DNA from: Eleusine coracana subsp. coracana
Lineage: Eukaryota > Streptophyta > Magnoliopsida > Poales > Poaceae
Reading direction: 5' to 3'
Assembly: GCA_032690845.1 (NCBI GenBank)
Contig: CM064434.1
Coordinates: 32,394,413 to 32,458,412 of the forward strand
DNA: 64,000 bases
Translations under genes and position numbers: made by a program
The notes under the pieces: generated by a model
The model's database searches: none
What the model saw: the letters and a program-made list of their open reading frames with translations, nothing else
Told to the model about the DNA's origin: nothing
In this document: piece after piece, positions 55,750 to 64,000 of the stretch
Layout: every line of letters starts with the position of its first letter
Numbering within the stretch: the stretch's first letter is position 1

Positions 55750-57049
55750 TTACACGTAAAATCGTTTCAAGGCATCAGCATTGTAGGTATGCAGCATCGA
55801 AGAACCATCCAATTCCAGCAAATGATAGGCCCCCGGCCTGTTTGAGCGACCCACAATGAAGGGACCCAACCACTTGTTGCACAATTTGCCAACACTGATC
55901 GGGTTAGGATTGAGGCGAAGAACCAGATCACCCGATGCAAATTCCCTTTGGGTGAACTTTGCAGTTGTATGTTTTCTCGAAGGACGCAATGTACTTGTGC
56001 AGGTTAGTGACCGCTTGCATGCGCACTTCCTCCAACATGTCCTTTGCCACATCATCTTCATTGACGTGAGGTCTGAGTGTGCGCAATGACCCAGCATGTA
56101 TCTCCTCCGGCGTGACCGCCTCGGCACCATACTACAGCCGAAAAGGTGAAAAACCAGTGGATCCTATAGAGGTTGTCCTAACGGACCAGAGAATGTTCGA
56201 CAGCACCTCGACCCATTTGCCCTTCAGCAAACCAACCAACGAACGAGAGATCCTGGAGAACAGATTACCATTCATTCGTTCAACAGCCCCATTGGCCCTC
56301 GGGTTAATGACAGACACCTCACATTTCTTGACCCCCAGACTAAGGCAATACTCCTTGAACTCAAGACCCTCGAACTGTTTGCCATTGTCCACAGTGAGCT
56401 CTAATGGAACCCCGAAGCGAAAGACCACATTCTTCCAGAAAAACTTTTTGACATTTCCAGCTGTAATTTGAACCAGCGGTTCGGCCTCCACCCACTTGGA
56501 AAAATAATCTATGGCCACCACAGCAAACCGATAGTCCTCCGGAGCCGTAGGCAGTGGCCCCACAATATTGATCCCCCACCGGGCGAGCGGCCAAATCGGA
56601 GGGATTGGCTGCAGGACCATGGCGGGCAGGTGAGATTGATGAGCCATCCACTGACAACCAGCACATATCCGGACCAGGTCTTCGGCATCCCGCACTGCAG
56701 TAGGCCAGTAGAACCCTTGTCGAAATGCTTTGGCGACCAATGCCCTCGGAGCCAAGTGTGATGAACACAGCCCCTCGTGGATTTCACGTAACAGGTTCTG
56801 CCCCTCGGGCTGGCTGAGACAACGAAGCAAAGGAGCACAGACACCCCCCTTGTATAGGACATCATCAACAATAGTGTACCCCCGACAACGATGCAAGATC
56901 CTCTGCCTCTCCTCTTTGTCATCAGAGACATAGCGCCCTTCGATACATGTCCGAATAGGGGCTCGCCAATCGTCTGCCGTGATGGCCAGAACCCTTCGGC
57001 CTTTTGCCTCCGGTGCCATTGCTGAATCGCTCAAAACCTCATGAAGCAC
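55750..57049 (-). pseudogene. Integrase of the Tat element, inactivated
   Basis: Reads right to left. The zinc-binding part has HEGLCSSH and CAGCQW. The first catalytic Asp is replaced: the sequence is WGINIVGPLP (AAT) where relatives have D. The second, in LTVDNGKQF, and the Glu, in GAVERMNG, are present. The frame breaks at about 56131, and the C-terminal part (HAGSLRTLRPHV) continues in another frame to near 55750 with further stops. Confidence 0.85.
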
Positions 57050-57460
57050 ATCACCAGCAACCTGACGCTGCCCAGCCGTAGCCTTAGCCAATGCATCTGC
57101 TTCCCCATTTTTAGTGCGGCGAATACTACGAACCTCAAAACCCAAGAAGTACTTGTCCATCTCCCTCACCTTACTGACATATCGAGCCATCTCCAGATCC
57201 CGAGCTTGATATCCTTTTGCCAACTGAGCCGAAGTTAACTGCGAATCACAATAGATAACCAACCGCCTAGCCCCGAGGGCTCGAGCCTGCCAAAGGCCCA
57301 ACAATATGCCTTCGTATTCAGCAGTATTGTTTGTCGTTTGAAAAGCCAACTTTGTAGAGAATCACATGGTTTGCCCTCCTGGTGGTGTAATAACTGTAGC
57401 ACACCCTGCCCCAGAGGCTCCCCAGGCACCATCAGGGTATACTTTCCAAACTGGGTCCTC
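57050..57460 (-). pseudogene. Second (archaeal-type) RNase H of the Tat element
   Basis: Follows the first RNase H and precedes integrase. All four acidic positions are visible: YPDGAWG, NTAEYEG, IYCDSQL and GEADALA. A break near 57355 separates the first motif from the rest. This extra RNase H is a known mark of the Tat lineage. Confidence 0.85.
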
Positions 57461-59157
57461 GGGAACAGCTTGTGCTAACTCTTCAGCTTCACCATGAGGG
57501 GTCCATTCGGCCACAAATTCCGCCAACACTCCAGGCTTGATGGCCTTGCGAGCAACAAAGGTGATGTTATACTGAGCCAACTCGGCCGCCCATTTCAACA
57601 CTGTGTTGGAAGCCTTATCGTTCGTCAACACGTCCTGCAACGGATATCTATTAGGTATGGTGATAGGATGATCATCAAAATACTGTCGCAACTTACGTGA
57701 GTCCATGACCACAGCATACAACATCTTGTCTACCACAGTGTAGTTACAACGTGATGTCATCAACATTCTAGACACGTAGTACACCGGCAACTACTGAAAT
57801 GCATCACCGCCCTTCGGTGCTTCATAGACCAACACGACACTCACTGCCTTCGATGCCGCAGCGATATACAATAGCAAAGGAGCCTTCGGTAGTGGTGGCT
57901 TGAGGGTAATGAGTTTGACAAGATACTTCTTGAGCGCCTCGAACGCCAGTTGTTGCTCTTCACCCCATGTGAATGCCAGAGGACCGCGAAGTGCCTCGAA
58001 GAATGGCAAACTCTTCTCAGCTAGTCTAGAGATGAACGTGCTCAGTGCTACAACATGACCAGTGAATTTTTGCAACTCCTGAATAGAGGCCGGAGGCTAC
58101 ATATCCATGATTGCCTTGATCTTTACCGGGTTCGGGTTAATTCCCTCCTTTGACACCAGATAACCTAGCAACTTGCCCGAACGCACCCTGAACATGCATT
58201 TTGCAGGATTCAACCGCATACCAACTCATCGGAGGTTTGCAAATGTTTCTGCCAAATCTGTCACATGGTCCCCCTCTTTAACACTTTTGACAACAATATC
58301 ATCAATGTAAGCTGCCGCATTGCGGCCCATCTGCGTATCCAGTGTAGCTTTAAGAGTACGAGAAAATGTTGGCCCGGCATTCTTCAGGCCGAAGGGCATC
58401 CGGTTGTAAGAATAAGTCCCCCTGGTATCTGAAAGGCTGTCAAAGGCTAATCTTTGATAGCCAACCACACCTGATGAAACCCCGAATAGTCGTCCAGAAA
58501 GCTCATCAGCGCACACCCTGCCGTAGCATCCACCAACTGGTCTATACGGACCAGCGGGAAATCATCCTTCGAGCAATGCTTGTTCAATGTTGTAAAATCG
58601 ATGCACATACGACACTGGCCATTTGGTTTTTTAACCAACACAGGGTTTGCTAGCCAAGTTGTTCTGTCAATAGGCCGAATGACATTCGAATCTAGTAACT
58701 TCTACACTTCAGCCCTTAAGATGCTAGCCTTTTCTTCCGTCCAGACTCTGATTCACTATTTGACCGGACGCGCCTTCAGGTCAATATCCAGTCGATGCTC
58801 AGCAATGGATCTGTCAATACCGGGGAGGTCTTTTGGCGACCATGCAAAGACAACTGCATTGTTTCTCAATAACTGCATCAGCTGCACCTCTACTACTTCC
58901 GATAACTCTTTGCCAATTAACACTGTTTCATTCGGCCGATCGGCACACAGGACAACCTCTTTAGTGCCCTCAACTGATGTGACCTTCGGCACCCACTTGG
59001 ACTCCGCCGGTGGTTCCACCGCAAGACCCTTGCTCTGGCAATCTTCAGCTATAACATGTATGTGATGTTGCCCTAGTGATGACTCGAACTCCAGCCTTCG
59101 AGCCTCAGCTTGATCTCCGTACACTGTGATGACACCCTCTGGTCCGGTCATTTTCAT
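57461..59157 (-). pseudogene. Reverse transcriptase and first RNase H of the Tat element
   Basis: The reverse transcriptase has VKKPNGQCRMCIDFTTLNK, FLDDYSGFHQV, NRMPFGLKNAGPTF and the YIDD box (AAAYIDDIVVK, near 58290). The RNase H part runs from about 58075 with EALKKYLVK and VSVVLVYE to YYVSRML and YAVVMDSRKLRQYF. Stops and frameshifts separate the pieces at about 58730, 58450, 58225 and 57791. Confidence 0.88.
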
Positions 59158-59264
59158 GCATAAATAGTCGTGACGAAGTACAGCCAGAAACTTGTTGATA
59201 ACCCTTCAGCCCAAAAGAGCATTATAGGAATAGTTCATCTCTACCACATCAAATCGAATATCTT

Positions 59265-59603
59265 CTATTCGGTGCCCCCCAGCCCGGAGAATGACACCTT
59301 GAGCACGATATTGCCTATCGCATGAATTGGCTCACCTCCAAACCCTTGCAACAGAACTGAAGAGGCCTGTAGGTCAGATCTACTGTATCCCATCTTCTCA
59401 ATAGTGCTCCATAGAATGACATCAGCCAAACTTCCCGCGTCAATCAAGACTTTATGTACATCGAAGCCATTTATGCTGACCGCCATCACGAATGCATCGT
59501 CATGCGGAAAGATCATCAGCCTCAAATCAGCCGTAGAGAATGAAATCGGTACATCCATCCACCGTGTGACCCCAACTGGGGGACATGCGGCCACATGATT
59601 CAC
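59265..59603 (-). pseudogene. Aspartic protease of the Tat element
   Basis: VHKVLIDAGSLADVILW is the flap-side active-site region; relatives have D-G/S-G where this copy has D-A-G. A later LLQGFGGEPIHAIG block also fits. The frame is closed on both sides by stops. Confidence 0.72.
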
Positions 59604-59773
59604 TTGTCGGACGTGCTCTCGGTGCTGCCTCTTAGAAGGGAATTCATGACCCGATCCTCCAGTAATAGCAAAGATTGTACCATGAGATGCCCCCGAATTC
59701 TGAATGTGTTGTACGAGTTATGCCCTTTCCTGACGGTCCTTAGGCTTCAGCTGCGGTGGAGGCGGTAACTGCT

Positions 59774-61385
59774 CTACCGGAGGAGCCGGAAGCGCAAGCT
59801 GGGCCAAAGGGGATGGCAATGCAACCATTTGCGGTGGAGGGGCGGGATGGTGGTACTGCGGGAACGGCGAGTGGTGAATATGCGGGGGCGGGGTATAGAA
59901 GGCAGCAGCATGTGTGTATTAGGTGTGCAACACCGGCCTAGCGTGCTTAGTCTCTCGCCGAACTCTTGCTTTGGACAATGCTTTAATATCAGGGCAATAG
60001 TTGGAATTGTGCGTGCACCCTGGACCATAAAACACGTAGTAGAAAAGTTGACCTGACCGAGGTTGCCTCGGACCCGGACGCTGCGGAGCTGGTTGAGGGC
60101 ACCTGGGCGCTGACCCCTGGGGCACCCCGTGCTGGAATTGAAAACCTTGCGCCGAGTAAAGTCGCGGCCTACTCCACCCTGATTTGGATGCCAGCCTCCG
60201 GTATTCATGCCCTGCCCTCGCCCCATCATTACTCCTGAGTGCGCCTTCCGATGCTCTTCCTCCTCATCCTCTTCCACCCGTACCTGTCCTTCCAGGATGC
60301 TCAATAGTTGATCTAGAGTTTGAGGTTGCTTCACCCGAATGGCACTCCTGGCCGCTCCTATCCGGAGCCCCTTAGCAACAGACTCAATTACCGTGACTTC
60401 ATGAACATCAGACACTTGGCACTTCAAATGTATGAACCTCCGAGTATAATTGGCCAACATTTCACCTTCTCTTTGCATGTATGCAGCCTGATCCCGGACG
60501 CCCACCGGCCTGGCATGATTCCCCCTGAAGTGCACCGAGACTCCCTCCTTGAGTTATGCCCATGACTGAATATTCCCCGACACTAGCTTAGCATACCAAG
60601 TTCCAGCTATCCCCTCCAATGCCCGTGGAAAAGCTTTGGCCTTTACTGCATCATTGCCCCCGGCTGATTCGACAGCTATCTCATATCTCATGAAAAGTTT
60701 CTCTTGGATCGGAGGTCCCCGCAAACGTTGGAAGCTTAACCGAAGCCAGCCTCGTAGGTCATTGCACCGCCTGTAACTCTATTGCTAGAGGAGAGTTAGG
60801 ATCTGCTGGTTGCACCGGCTGAAGGCTTTCGGTCGAGTGTGCCCTTGCCCCTTTGTCACGGAACTCCTCATACACTGGAGCCTGATTTTCTGGGATCCCG
60901 CCTTTTCGAAGGACCTCTAGCTGTCGACTGAGTTGCTCCTGCCGCCTCCTAGTCGCTTCAATTCTCTAGGCATAACCAGCCTCTTGCTGCGCAAGATTTT
61001 GTAGAGCCTAGGCATGCAACATCTGCTCTTCAGCTACTCTCCGCTACCTCTCAACCTCCTGTTCCATCAGCCACACATCTTCCTCCTCTCGCAACGCATC
61101 TTCCTGCTACTTTCTGATATGCTCCTCGGCCACCCGACTCATGTATTTTGCCTCCTCTCAAGTGAGTTGCCCCTCTGTGATCTCTCCCTCAGCAACAGCT
61201 TCTTCCCCGCCTTCATTAACCTCGTCAGACGCCTTCTCGACAAGCCCTTCGGCTTCTTCTTCCCGAACCGGGCATGCTCCGGCTGCCGTTGATGTCTCCG
61301 CTCGTGCAACTTCCACTGCCGCCCTGCTTCGTGTCGTTGCCTGCTGCGATAGACCCGAAGCAGGTGGTCTCTTGCCTCCAGCCAT
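59774..61385 (-). pseudogene. Gag of the Tat element, inactivated
   Basis: A likely start is at 61385 (MAGGKRPPASG), 43 bp after the 5' LTR. An acidic, Glu-rich and coiled-coil-like N-terminal part follows, then the retrotransposon Gag core with MQREGEMLANYTRRF and LDQLLSILEGQ (60535-60290), then a basic tail. Many in-frame stops lie between 61160 and 60540. Confidence 0.72.
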
Positions 61386-61427
61386 ACTACGCGCTTTAAT
61401 GTTCAACTCCCCACGGTCAGCACCAGC

Positions 61428-61984
61428 TGTTGTGGTTACAAGTCAAGAACAAACACGTAATAGGCTAGCCGAGGGCGTGTCGCGCTGGCCTGCTAGGCCG
61501 AAGGCCCCTCGTTCTAGCTTTTGGGAAGGGAGAACAAGAGTGAGTTGTAACACAGAGCCAGAGGGCCAGGAGTTGCGCCCTTCGGACAACGAACTTGTAT
61601 TATATGGTCCCTTCCGTACAAGAAGGTTCGGGTGGCAAAGAGATGTCTCGTCCTGGTCAGAGCTGTAGGTGAGCATTTATAGATCCATGCTCACCTGCCC
61701 CCCGGACGTGTTTACATATATGTCCCGAGCTTTACATTATACATCTTACTAATTGACCTAAGGGTATTCTAGTACTTCAATCTTCATGTGGTACATGCCC
61801 CCGGTGGTCACTCTCTGAATCCTACGTCTAGGGCCCGCCGCGCCATACGACATTCGGCCGTACTGGCCTTCGGGCGCCTACTAGGCCGAAGGCCCTTTGG
61901 GCCATTGGTCGCCTGAGCCTTATTGCTTGTTGATGGGCTGCTTTCTAGCCTTGGGGAGACTAAGGGGTGAGCTTTCCCCCAACA
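61428..61984 (-). repeat. 5' LTR of the Tat element
   Basis: 557 bp, begins TGTTGGGGGAAAG on the - strand and ends ACCACAACA. A TATA box (CTATAAATG) lies on the - strand at about 61675-61683 and would drive gag-pol. Confidence 0.9.
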
Positions 61985-62934
61985 ACTACCTATGCCAGAG
62001 AATGATATCTCAGTTATAATTCTTGACACCCGGTTTACTAACTCAAATTAGTAAGCAAAGAAAATATTTATTAGAGAAAAATACAATCCTTTACATCGTG
62101 AAGTAGCACTACATATGCAGAGATATCAATGGCTTCACTGAATGGGGAGTGAAGTTCAGGATCACACTCATGGATTGTGGTTAGGCTAGCTCGTGCGACC
62201 GTGTTCCGTAACAGGCGATGTCGCCAGCCTTAGGACGGGACAGCATAGATCCTGATCACAACCTTCATGCAGACCAGTTCCGGACTCGGCGACGACACCA
62301 AGCTGAGTACGGGGCCCCGGACATTCAGGCGTCATGTACGTCGATCCGGATCATGTCAGTCCGGGAAGGCGTCCTTCACGTTGATCCTGTGGCTGCCCTC
62401 GCCAGATTGAGGACTGGCTGGGGCTCCTCATTCGGCTGACGGCCTGGTGGTGTCGAACTCACATTGGAACTCCGTGAGCTGTCCCTCTGCCGTTTGTCGT
62501 GGCGGCTACTTCCCAGATGTGCACCAGCTGCGTTTTGCACATCACGCATCTACGAACGGCAGCAGCTTGGTCTCTATATTATGGACATATATAATTCAAA
62601 ACGATCCCGCGTTGTCGTATGGATGTGGAACGAAGGTGAAATGATACGGACTCGGCGTACGCGGACACCAAAAATAAGTTAGACGACCGCACCTCTTTTA
62701 TTAAGAGTAGATAGATAAAGCAATAGATGATTAATTGTTGTTAGTATAAAATATTAAATTGAAATCAGAGTCCAATTCAACAAAGGATTGATGAATTGAA
62801 AATGGTTCAAAAATGACTCAAACCGATTGATGAATTATTATAAAATACAAACTGAATACGATAACGTTACGGATATATTTGGACACAAAAAAAGTAGTCT
62901 AGACGACCTCACCTCAATTAATAAGTTATAGAGA

Positions 62935-63324
62935 TATAGCCAATTACATTACTAGGTAAATATATGGTCACTATAGCCAATTACATTACGACCATTAAAA
63001 TTATAACCAGTAAATTACTGATTATAATATATACTATAAAACTCCTTGTTATTTTAGTCTTTCGTTTTATTTGCTGTCAGACCATTGTTATTTCAGAGTG
63101 ACAATACATTGTCAAAGGCAAATCTGTATTGAGTCTTTTTTTGGAGAATCATGACAATCATTCTGCAAAAGCTGAAGTACGAAAACCATGTCCTTTTGCA
63201 CTGAAGATGTACACGTCCGGGTCAAATACTAGTATGGAAAATATAGATAACATGTACATGGGGAGGAGGCGGGGCTGGGGAAGAAAAATAAAACTCAGAC
63301 TGTTGGGGGAAGAAGTAACTCTTG
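62935..63324. other. Intergenic AT-rich sequence
   Basis: No gene, TIR or Helitron end is seen. A short duplicated ATAGCCAATTACATTAC occurs at 62936 and 62975. Confidence 0.4.
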
Positions 63325-63545
63325 ACAGCTTATATTAAGGAGAAGAGCCTTCTCACATAGGTCGAGAAAACCTCAAATCCTTTATCTATCCATACATAAG
63401 GGTCCAGCAGGCCGTGCTTGTACTTTGGACTACAAAAGACGAGATGATTTTTTTCGGAGAAAATCTTCGTTGGGCACGCAAAATCGTAACTCCTGAGAGT
63501 CGAACCCGCACGGACACACTGGCCACCAGCCGAGCTGGCCAACCG
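63325..63545 (-). mobile_element. tRNA-derived SINE, - strand
   Basis: On the - strand, an A-box-like AGCTCGGCTGGTGG (63525-63538) is followed by the B box GGGTTCGACTC (63496-63506). The 3' part GGTTTTCTCGACCTATGTGAG is shared with the SINE in SPPL intron 12 (22363-22624). Confidence 0.58.
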
Positions 63546-63796
63546 AGCTGGGACTCAGTCCACGGGGCTTTGGATGTGGATGGGCCTGCTTGAATGATGG
63601 CTAGAATCAACTTGCTGCCTTGGTTAGCAGAGCATGCAGCAAGCAGCGGCAAGTCGGCAATCTGTATGGTGATTTGGGCGGCAGCTCTAGGACTCTAGCA
63701 CTCGGCGGAGAGGTCACGACGATTAGGGCCTAACGGATCTACAAGGCTAGGGAGGGGACATGGCGAGTTGCAAAGCGCTGATGCGTGAGACAAAGG

Positions 63797-64000
63797 GCGC
63801 GATTGGTTGGCTTCTCTAGGGAGTATGGAAGCCAGGCTCATAGCAGCCAAGCTGAGTACATGTAAGTCATTTTGTTTGGTTTAATCGCATCTATTTAGTC
63901 TGGCTAAAAGGAGATATTGTTTGGTTGGTTGTACAAGTATCTGTTATATAAATTATAAAATAAAAAATAAATATTAAAATAATATTTATTTAGTTTAAAT
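63797..64000. repeat. Partial MITE-like repeat at the window edge
   Basis: Begins GGGCGCGATTGGTTGG and contains AAGCCAGGCTC and GTACAAG blocks like those at 2051-2310. Cut by the window end; family not identified. Confidence 0.3.

Larger units (their letters stand above)
48783..61984 (-). mobile_element. Tat-lineage Ty3/gypsy retrotransposon with antisense gene
   Basis: Complete 13,202 bp element: 5' LTR 61428-61984, gag, protease, reverse transcriptase, RNase H, a second archaeal-type RNase H, integrase, a 3' region with tandem repeats and an antisense gene, then 3' LTR 48783-49336. The target duplication ACTAC is perfect (48778-48782, 61985-61989). A second RNase H next to the integrase and an extra ORF region after pol are established marks of the Tat lineage (Grande, RIRE2, Retrosat2 and relatives). 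By eye the LTRs differ at about 9 per cent of positions, so the insertion is old. All coding parts are broken. Confidence 0.92.
47617..62715 (-). mobile_element. Helitron D, - strand, 15.1 kb, containing a Tat retrotransposon
   Basis: On the - strand the 5' end TCTATCTACTCTTAATAAAA is at 62715 after A, followed by GAGGTGCGGTCGTC; the 3' end CCGTAGTAACGCATGGCAC, TTTG, CTAG is at 47617 before T. Removing it rejoins Helitron B2. Without the 13.2 kb retrotransposon and its 5 bp duplication it is about 1.9 kb. The flanking parts (47621-48777 and 61990-62700) hold GC-rich and AT-rich blocks that may be captured fragments but are not identified. Confidence 0.85.
47386..62934 (-). mobile_element. Helitron B2, - strand, split by Helitron D
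   Basis: A second copy of the B family. The - strand 5' end TCTCTATAACTTATTAATTG is at 62934 after host A, and the 3' end hairpin plus CTAG at 47386 before host T. The body is in two pieces, 47386-47616 and 62716-62934, about 450 bp in total, collinear with B1. The break falls between A and T, the Helitron target. Confidence 0.88.

Noticed and set aside
61141..61668. 175-residue + strand frame
   Set aside because: Antisense of the Gag start joined to LTR sequence; no support as a gene, unlike the spliced unit at 49978-53914.
1..64000. CRISPR arrays, bacterial operons, rRNA or canonical tRNA genes
   Set aside because: None found. The tRNA-like boxes at 22561-22615 and 63496-63538 belong to degenerate SINE heads and do not form a complete tRNA.

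Overview
This window is nuclear DNA from a grass (Poaceae), most likely a panicoid such as the maize/sorghum group; the species cannot be fixed from the sequence. The signs are many-exon genes with AT-rich introns and GC-rich first exons, CTCCCTCC Stowaway ends, Helitron termini of the maize type, a Sire/Maximus-like long LTR, and nested Ty3 elements. Only two genes look intact, both on the + strand.

Gene 1 (8363-28067) is a PA-domain signal-peptide-peptidase-like intramembrane aspartyl protease: 14 exons, 534 residues, all catalytic motifs present. Its 1.6 kb of coding sequence is spread over 19.7 kb because its introns hold a Mutator-type foldback MITE with a hAT MITE nested in it (intron 5), Stowaway MITEs (introns 8 and 12), a rearranged RTE-like LINE (intron 10), LINE tails, a SINE, and a 5.08 kb chromovirus-like LTR retrotransposon with perfect target duplications (intron 12). 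Gene 2 (37552-46248) is SRP68 of the signal recognition particle: 13 exons, 595 residues. A 1.4 kb non-autonomous LTR element carrying a Tourist-like MITE sits in its intron 6. Every exon junction of both genes keeps frame in my hand translation.

The rest is mobile DNA. Positions 1-2050 are the 3' end and 3' LTR of a Ty1/copia element. Positions 2521-7683 hold a short Helitron, a TIR element, a CACTA element and another Helitron end. Between the genes (28944-37228) are four Helitrons: one + strand (28944-32794) and three - strand, one of which carries a chimeric 255-residue ORF with a PPR-like piece. One - strand Helitron (C) sits 6 bp inside the 5' terminus of another (B1). From 47386 to 62934 a second copy of the B family is split by a 15.1 kb Helitron (D), which in turn contains a 13.2 kb Tat-lineage Ty3 retrotransposon with 5 bp target duplications.

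The most interesting object is inside that Tat element. Between integrase and 3' LTR, on the strand opposite gag-pol, lies a gene-like unit (49794-53914) with its own TATA box, four exons joined by canonical introns, an N-terminal part like the plant 'putative gypsy-type transposon' family, and a long coiled coil. It is decayed here by stops and at least one frameshift, but its layout suggests an independently expressed, spliced antisense gene carried by the retrotransposon.
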